Source: Leucobacter sp. Ag1
GTDB taxonomy: Bacteria > Actinomycetota > Actinomycetes > Actinomycetales > Microbacteriaceae
Reading direction: 5' to 3'
NCBI RefSeq assembly: GCF_000980875.1
Contig: NZ_LAYO01000111.1
Span: 1 to 64,000 of the forward strand
Length of the DNA: 64,000 bases
Both the position numbers and the translations under genes were made by a program. A model generated the notes under the pieces. The model did no database searches, was not told the origin of the DNA, and was given only the letters and a program-made list of their open reading frames with translations. Positions within the stretch are counted from its first letter, which is position 1; each line of letters begins with the position of its first letter. This document shows, piece by piece, positions 58,968 through 64,000 of this stretch.

Positions 58968-60047
58968 CTAGCTCCGCGGAGCCACCGTCACGGCCTCGGG
59001 CGCGAATGTGACCCGCACCGAGTCCCCGGGGCGCAGCACCGTGTCGGCGCCGTGCTGCGAGGCGAGGGTCGCCCCGTCGGCGAGCTGCACGACCGTGCGG
59101 CGGATCGAGCCGAGGAACCCGCTCGAGACCACGACGGCGTCGAGCGGGTCGATCCGCTCGGTCACCGGCTCCAGCCGGACGTGCTCGGGGCGGACGTAGG
59201 CCGTGACCTCGGCGCCGACGCCGGTGAGCTGCGGCGCCTCGAGCACGGGGATGCTCGCGCCGTGCACCCGCACCACGCCGCCGTCGAGCCGGCCGTCGAC
59301 GCGGTTCGACAGGCCGACGAAGTCGGCGACGAACGGCGAGACCGGGCGGCGGTAGAGCTCCTCGGGCGTGCCGAGCTGGGCGATCCGGCCGCCCTCCATT
59401 ACGGCGACCCGATCCGAGACGGCGAGCGCCTCCTCCTGGTCGTGGGTGACGAACACGGTCGTGATGCCGAGCTCGGTCTGGATCGCGCGGATCTGCTCGC
59501 GCAGGCGCACCCGCACCTTCGCGTCGAGCGCCGACAGCGGTTCGTCGAGCAGGAGCGCGCGGGGGCGGGTGACGAGCGCGCGGGCGAGCGCGACGCGCTG
59601 CTGCTGGCCGCCCGAGAGCTCGTGCGGGAACCGCTCGGCGAGGTGCTCGAGCCCGACGATCTCGAGCATCTCGCCGATGCGCGCGGTGCGCTCCGGCTTC
59701 GAGATGCGGCGCATCTGCAGTCCGAACTCGACGTTGCGCGCGACCGAGAGGTGCGGGAACAGCGAGTACTGCTGGAACACCATGCCGACGTCGCGCCGGT
59801 TCACCGGCACGTTCGTGACGTCGTCGGAGCCGATGGTGATGCGACCGCCCGACACCTGCTCGAGGCCGGCGATGCAGCGCAGCGCGGTGGTCTTGCCGCA
59901 GCCGGACGGTCCGAGGAGGCAGATGAGCTCTCCGGGCGCGAGCGACAGGTCGACGCCGTGCAGCACCGTGGTCGAGCCGTAGGACTTGGTGACGGACTCG
60001 AGGCGGACGGGCGAGCCTGCGGAGGAGGAGCGGGGATCAGCGGACAC
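58968..60047 (-). CDS. ABC transporter ATP-binding protein (ferric/spermidine type)
   Basis: The 359-residue ATPase has Walker A GPSGCGKTT (46-54), signature LSGGQQQR, Walker B ALLLDEPLSALD and a C-terminal TOBE-like regulatory domain (about 270-355), as in PotA, FbpC and PhnT. GTG 60047 overlaps the preceding permease by 11 bp. It is the last gene of the operon binding protein, permease, permease, ATPase. Confidence 0.92.
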   Translation of the reverse strand: MSADPRSSSAGSPVRLESVTKSYGSTTVLHGVDLSLAPGELICLLGPSGCGKTTALRCIAGLEQVSGGRITIGSDDVTNVPVNRRDVGMVFQQYSLFPHLSVARNVEFGLQMRRISKPERTARIGEMLEIVGLEHLAERFPHELSGGQQQRVALARALVTRPRALLLDEPLSALDAKVRVRLREQIRAIQTELGITTVFVTHDQEEALAVSDRVAVMEGGRIAQLGTPEELYRRPVSPFVADFVGLSNRVDGRLDGGVVRVHGASIPVLEAPQLTGVGAEVTAYVRPEHVRLEPVTERIDPLDAVVVSSGFLGSIRRTVVQLADGATLASQHGADTVLRPGDSVRVTFAPEAVTVAPRS

Positions 60048-60933
60048 TGGGGGACTCTTTCGACGGGACGGGTGCGGTGGCGGATCCGGTGACGGCGGGC
60101 GCGGGCAGCGCGGGGGACGCCGCCCGACGGGCGCGGCGGCCGCTGCGCCGAGCCGAACCGGTGGCGCTGACGAGCAGCAGCACGACGAACGCGCCGACGA
60201 GCGAGAGCAGCGACACGATCACGGCGACGAAGGGATCCGATTTGGAGATCTGCAGCAGGGCGGTCTGCAGGGTGGTGCGGTTGAGCAGCGACGACACGGT
60301 GAACTCGCCGAGCACGATCGCGACGGTCAGCAGCGACGCGGCGAGCAGGCCGCGGCGCACGCCGGGCGCGATCACCCGGGCGAGCACGGTGCCCCAGCCG
60401 GCGCCGAGCGATCGGGCGGCCTCGGCACGGACCCGCGCGTCCATGCCCTGCAGGTCGGAGACGATCGCGCGGTAGGCGAACGGGAGCACGAGCACCCCGT
60501 AGGCGAAGGCGAGGGTCCAGACGCCGGATCCGAACACCTGTCCGATGCTGCGGTAGATCGGCGCGAACCCCACGACGAGCACGATCGCCGGGATCGCGAT
60601 CGGCAGCACCGTGAGCAGGTCGAGCGCGCGCTCCAGCTTCGGGAAGCGGAGGTGCACGAGCACGATCGTCGGGAAGAACAGCACGAGCACGATCCCGAGC
60701 GTGATCACGGCGAGCAGCACCGAGTTGCCGAGGCCCTGGAATAGGATCCGGTAGCCGCGCGACTTCTCGGGGTCGAAGAGGGCCGCCCAGTGCTCGAGCC
60801 CGTAGCCGCCGGAGGTCTGGCGCAGGGTGAACTCGACCATCGCGCCGAGCGGGATCAGGAAGACGAGGCCGATCACCGTGACGACGGTGATGGCGAGCCC
60901 CTTCGAGGGACGACCGGGGATGCGCGCGCTCAT
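60037..60933 (-). CDS. ABC transporter permease (second)
   Basis: The 298-residue permease has about six membrane helices and a BPD_transp_1 EAA-like loop (AEAARSLGAGWGTVLARVI). ATG 60933 overlaps the stop of the first permease (ATGA). A basic, Pro/Ala-rich C-terminal tail follows the last helix. It pairs with the upstream permease as a heterodimer. Confidence 0.92.
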   Translation of the reverse strand: MSARIPGRPSKGLAITVVTVIGLVFLIPLGAMVEFTLRQTSGGYGLEHWAALFDPEKSRGYRILFQGLGNSVLLAVITLGIVLVLFFPTIVLVHLRFPKLERALDLLTVLPIAIPAIVLVVGFAPIYRSIGQVFGSGVWTLAFAYGVLVLPFAYRAIVSDLQGMDARVRAEAARSLGAGWGTVLARVIAPGVRRGLLAASLLTVAIVLGEFTVSSLLNRTTLQTALLQISKSDPFVAVIVSLLSLVGAFVVLLLVSATGSARRSGRRARRAASPALPAPAVTGSATAPVPSKESPSVR

Positions 60934-61775
60934 CGCTGCCACCTCGCGGCACGGGCCATCAGACGGCCGTAGGCGAGCATGACCGCGGTCATGACGATGA
61001 TCATGCCGAGGGCGAGCACGCCCGCGGTCGACGCCGTCGTGCCGCCGGTCTCGCCGATCAGGGCGGCGCGGATCTGGAGGGGGACGATCTGCGATCCCTG
61101 GCTGATGAGGGCGGCGGCGGTCGCGTACGAGGAGAACGCGTTCGCGAACAGGAGCAGCAGGGAGCCGAGGAAGGCGGGGGCGAGCACGGGCAGCCCGACG
61201 CGGGTCCAGTAGCTCCAGCTGGAACCGCCGAGGGTGGCGACCGCCTCGGCCCAGCCCGGGCGCAGCGCTGCGACCGCGGGCAGGAAGGTGATCACCATGA
61301 GCGGCACCTGGAAGTAGAGGTAGGGGAGGATCAGGCCGGGCAGCTCGTAGAGCCAGACGCCCTCCTCGAAGATGTTCACGCCGAGGTGGTCCTTCAGCAG
61401 CACCGTGATGACGCCCTGGATGCCGATCGTGGCGATGAACGCGAAGGCGAGCATGACGCCGCCGAACTGCGCGAGCACCGAGCTCGCGGAGTCGATCACG
61501 CGGCGGATCGCGCCGCCTTCGGGGAGCGCGGCGAGTGCCCAGCAGAGCACGGCCCCGACGGCCGCGCCGACGACGGCGGTGAGCGCGCTGACCCAGACGC
61601 TCGCGCCGAAGGCCTGCAGCGTGTCCGGGTGCACCAGCACCGAGAGGCCGGCGAGGGAGAAGCCCTGCGCGGTGCTGAAGCCGCTCGCGACGGCGAGCAG
61701 CGTGGGAACCGCGAGGAAGAGCAGGATGTACGCGCCGAACGGCGCGAGGCCGAGGGCGGGGAGCAGTCGTTTCAT
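60930..61775 (-). CDS. ABC transporter permease (first)
   Basis: The 281-residue permease has about six membrane helices and the loop AEAVATLGGSSWSYWTRVGLP. ATG 61775 starts the hydrophobic MKRLLPALGLAPF segment; the longer open frame upstream runs through the repeat cluster and is rejected. Type PotB/PhnU/FbpB. Confidence 0.92.
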   Translation of the reverse strand: MKRLLPALGLAPFGAYILLFLAVPTLLAVASGFSTAQGFSLAGLSVLVHPDTLQAFGASVWVSALTAVVGAAVGAVLCWALAALPEGGAIRRVIDSASSVLAQFGGVMLAFAFIATIGIQGVITVLLKDHLGVNIFEEGVWLYELPGLILPYLYFQVPLMVITFLPAVAALRPGWAEAVATLGGSSWSYWTRVGLPVLAPAFLGSLLLLFANAFSSYATAAALISQGSQIVPLQIRAALIGETGGTTASTAGVLALGMIIVMTAVMLAYGRLMARAARWQR

Positions 61776-61809
61776 GGGGTCCGTCTGGTCGGAGGCGGTG
61801 GGAGGCGGA

Positions 61810-61910
61810 GATCCTGCGACTCGCAGGCTCGCGCAGGATGACGAACGGGGTCGCGCAGGATGACGAACGGGCGGGTCCGTCATCCTGCGCGAGGAACGAG
61901 TCGCAGGATC
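61810..61910. repeat. Palindromic intergenic repeat cluster (REP/BIME-like)
   Basis: A perfect 14-bp inverted repeat (GATCCTGCGACTCG at 61810-61823, its complement at 61897-61910) encloses further copies of TCGCGCAGGATGACG: two direct (about 61829 and 61851) and one inverted (about 61878-61892). The block fills the gap between the binding protein gene and the permeases. Confidence 0.85.
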
Positions 61911-61915
61911 GGCGA

Positions 61916-63058
61916 CTACTTGACGGCCGCGGCCCAGCGGTCGGCGAGCACCTTGTTGGCGGCCTCGACCTGCGCGGCGTCGGGCGAGATCCAATCGCTC
62001 GACTGGGTGCCGAAGGTGGCCTGCTCGATGAGCTTCTCGTCGGCCGAGCCGGCCTTCTTCAGCGCCTCGACGCGCACCGGGACGGCGTTCGCCTCGAGGT
62101 AGAGGGCCTGCGCCTCGTCCGAGAAGATCCACTCCTGCCACAGGCGCGCTGCGGCGGGGTTCGGGGCGTCCTTGCTGATGGCCTCGTTGTAGAACGAGAC
62201 GTAGGCGGCGCCGGGGAGCACGGTGGTCTTCCAGCTCGGCTTGCCCTTGGCAGCCGCGACGTTGTTGAACGACCAGTCGAAGACGACCGGGGTCTCTCCC
62301 GAGGCGATGGTCGCGGGGGTCGGGTCGACGGTGAGGAAGTTGCCGGCCTGCTTGAGCTTCGCGACGAAGTCCACGCCCGGGCCGAAGTCCTTCACGCCGC
62401 CACCGTTCTGCGCGGCGATGAGGCCCACCGCGGCGAACGCGGCACCGGCCTGCGTCGGATCGCCGTTGAGCGCGACCGCGCCCTTGTACTTGGCGTCGAG
62501 CAGGTCATCGAGCTTCTTGGGCTCGGGCACCTTGGCCGAGTCGTAGCCGATCGACATGATGCCGGAGTAGTTGTTGACCCAGAGGCCGGTCTTCTCCTTG
62601 TTAGCGTCGGGGATCTCGTCCCACTTCTCGACCTGGTAGGGCGCGAACTTCGCGGTGTTGGCGAGTGCGACGGCGGCGCCGAGGTCGAAGACGTCGGGCG
62701 CGGTGTCCTGGCCCTTGAGGTTGTCGGCGGCCTGGATCTCCTCGGCGCTCGAGGCGTCGGGGGAGGCCGAGTTCACGGTGATCCCGTACTTGTCCTCGAA
62801 GCCCTTGATGATCTTGCCGTAGTTGGCCCAGTCCTCGGGGAGGGCGATGACGTTGAGCTGGCCCTCCTTCTTGGCGGCCTTCACGAGGCCGTCGATCCCG
62901 CCGAAGTCGGCCGCGCTGGTCGCCTTCGCTGCGTCGACCGTGCCGCCCTTCGCGTCCGAACCCGAGTCGGACGACGAGCAGCCGACGAGCGTGCCGCCGA
63001 GGATGAGCGCTGCCGTCGCGCTGAGGGCGACCGTTCGCAGCATCGCGCGTGAGTTCAC
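61916..63058 (-). CDS. ABC transporter substrate-binding lipoprotein (ferric/spermidine/aminophosphonate type)
   Basis: This 380-residue family-1-like (SBP_bac_6/8) protein has a lipobox LVGC (C27) after a normal signal peptide. A two-lobed domain follows, with PDVFDLGAAVA and VVFDWSFNN. GTG 63058 has GGAAGGAA upstream. Related proteins bind ferric iron, polyamines, thiamine or 2-aminoethylphosphonate; none can be chosen from sequence alone. Confidence 0.88.
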   Translation of the reverse strand: MNSRAMLRTVALSATAALILGGTLVGCSSSDSGSDAKGGTVDAAKATSAADFGGIDGLVKAAKKEGQLNVIALPEDWANYGKIIKGFEDKYGITVNSASPDASSAEEIQAADNLKGQDTAPDVFDLGAAVALANTAKFAPYQVEKWDEIPDANKEKTGLWVNNYSGIMSIGYDSAKVPEPKKLDDLLDAKYKGAVALNGDPTQAGAAFAAVGLIAAQNGGGVKDFGPGVDFVAKLKQAGNFLTVDPTPATIASGETPVVFDWSFNNVAAAKGKPSWKTTVLPGAAYVSFYNEAISKDAPNPAAARLWQEWIFSDEAQALYLEANAVPVRVEALKKAGSADEKLIEQATFGTQSSDWISPDAAQVEAANKVLADRWAAAVK

Positions 63059-63106
63059 GTGGAGTTCCTTCCATCACCAGAGGGGCCACCCTGGCGGGTT
63101 CGATCC

Positions 63107-63136
63107 GGCGATGCCGGGTCGGTCGGCGATGCCGGG
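63107..63136. repeat. Short direct repeat upstream of the binding protein gene
   Basis: GGCGATGCCGGG occurs twice, 18 bp apart (63107-63118 and 63125-63136), within the 188-bp region upstream of GTG 63058. It could be a regulator site; the remaining bases show no clear promoter. Confidence 0.4.
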
Positions 63137-63246
63137 CCCGGGATCTCAAGCTACGTTCGGCGAGTAGCCGGAGTGCGAAGCCCGGGTTACGGGAAGGTGA
63201 CCGCTCGGTGCGGTCTCAGCGCGTCGTGGGAAGCGGTCGGGGCGAC

Positions 63247-64000
63247 TCAGTCGCTCGACAGCATGACGATGGAGCCCGTGGTGGGCTGCACCGTGTTCGG
63301 ATCGAGGTAGACGTCGGGCTCGACGTAGATGATGCGGGCCGCGGGCACGGCCTCGCGGACCCGGCGCTCGGCGAGGTTCACGATCACCGAGACCTCGCGC
63401 ATGGTGCGCTCGGCGGCGACGCCGATCTTGGCGCCCACCATGAACTCGTCGGGACCGAGGTAGAGGGTCTTCATGTGGATGATGCGCTCGACCTCCGAGT
63501 TGGCGAGCAGGGCCTGCTCGATCTTCGCCACGTCCTCGTCGCTCGCGCCCTCGCCGACGAGGAGGCTCTTCACCTCGATGCCCACGATGATCGCGACCGC
63601 GATGAGGAGCACGCCGATGAGGATCGTCGCGATGCCGTCGAAGAGCCCGTTGCCGGTGAGCGCGGTGAGCCCGACGCCGAACAGGGCGATGACGAGGCCG
63701 GTGAGCGCGGCGAGATCCTCGAGCAGCACGATCGGGAGCTCGGGGGCCTTCGAACGCCGGATGAACGAGATCCAGCTGGCCGTGCCCTTGTGCGGGCGGC
63801 TCTCGGCGATCGCGGTGCGCAGCGAGAACCTCTCGAGCCCGATCGCGATGACGAGCACGAGGAGCGGGAGCCACCAGACCTCGAGCGGGTGCGGGTTCTG
63901 GATCTTCGAGATGCCCTCGTACACCGAGAACACGCCGCCGATCGAGAACAGCACGATCGCGACCACGAAGGCGTAGACGAAGCGCACCCGGCCGTAGCCG
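63247..64000 (-). CDS. Cation diffusion facilitator family transporter (N-terminal part beyond window)
   Basis: The frame runs through the end of the window (upstream residues read GYGRVRFVYAF, a conserved CDF block), so only the C-terminal 250 or so residues are seen. Membrane helices are at about 4-25, 38-55 and 92-130 of the visible part, and a soluble C-terminal domain follows (from about 140). CDF proteins export zinc, iron, cobalt or manganese ions against protons. Confidence 0.88.
   Translation of the reverse strand, partial: GYGRVRFVYAFVVAIVLFSIGGVFSVYEGISKIQNPHPLEVWWLPLLVLVIAIGLERFSLRTAIAESRPHKGTASWISFIRRSKAPELPIVLLEDLAALTGLVIALFGVGLTALTGNGLFDGIATILIGVLLIAVAIIVGIEVKSLLVGEGASDEDVAKIEQALLANSEVERIIHMKTLYLGPDEFMVGAKIGVAAERTMREVSVIVNLAERRVREAVPAARIIYVEPDVYLDPNTVQPTTGSIVMLSSD

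Noticed and set aside
63059-63246. Thiamine or other riboswitch before the fourth binding protein gene
   Set aside because: The characteristic conserved bases of a TPP element are absent; only a short direct repeat is seen.
1-64000. Mobile elements, prophage genes or integration sites at the tRNA-Ser genes
   Set aside because: No transposase, integrase, phage gene or duplicated tRNA 3' end was found; both tRNA genes are followed directly by their terminators.

Overview
The window is a GC-rich chromosomal segment of an actinobacterium. The 5S rRNA sequence, the lysA/pgm/serS/upp/tadA housekeeping set, the many GTG starts and the repeated TAnnnT box lying 6-7 nt in front of a start codon all suggest the family Microbacteriaceae. 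A Leucobacter-like organism is my best guess, but I could not test it. There is no insertion sequence, prophage, integrase or CRISPR array. Nearly all the DNA is coding, and the genes look vertically inherited or are long-resident metabolic islands.

Layout. 1-195: 5S rRNA, the end of a ribosomal operon, with its terminator. 0.3-15.6 kb: a catabolic island that best fits trans-4-hydroxyproline or cyclic imino acid use. It holds an Ldh-family imino acid reductase, a divergent GntR regulator, a polar amino acid ABC transporter, a DadA-like D-hydroxyproline oxidase, a DapA-like deaminase, a proline-racemase-family epimerase, two SDRs, an aldehyde dehydrogenase (2-oxoglutarate semialdehyde), pyruvate carboxylase and a small atypical SDR. 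The steps inferred are epimerisation, oxidation, deamination and semialdehyde oxidation to 2-oxoglutarate, with pyruvate carboxylase for anaplerosis. 15.6-19.5 kb: a PucR regulator coupled to a sirtuin, divergent from lysA. 19.6-25.1 kb: a second amino acid ABC transporter, a TetR regulator divergent from a flavin amine oxidase, and pyrE. 25.1-31.9 kb: a third amino acid ABC transporter with an unusual arginase-fold hydrolase, then, across a perfect FadR-type palindrome, a GntR regulator, a cytoplasmic gamma-glutamyltransferase and a TSUP transporter.

32.0-40.4 kb: a tandem Lrp/AsnC-type regulator divergent from an operon of amidase, two-part Na+/solute symporter, M20 amidohydrolase, CaiB-type CoA-transferase and fused AccD-AccA carboxyltransferase. 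This is the least explained system in the window. 40.4-42.9 kb: OmpR-type two-component system plus VanZ. 43-51.9 kb: HAD phosphatase, phosphoglucomutase, prephenate dehydratase, PadR/HAAS pair, YCII protein, lipid kinase, seryl-tRNA synthetase and a Cof-type HAD. 51.9-53.8 kb: tRNA-Ser(UGA), an LCP cell-wall ligase and tRNA-Ser(GCU). 53.8-59 kb: divergent SRAP protein, aminotransferase, DUF4870 membrane protein, receiver-less winged-helix regulator, upp and tadA. 59-64 kb: a fourth ABC importer (ferric/polyamine type) with a palindromic repeat cluster, and the start-truncated end of a cation diffusion facilitator.

Regulation is unusually readable. At least twelve transcription units, including one tRNA gene, have a TAnnnT box 6-7 nt upstream of the start codon (or mature tRNA end), as expected for leaderless transcripts. 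Several local regulators have an obvious palindrome or direct repeat in their own promoter region.
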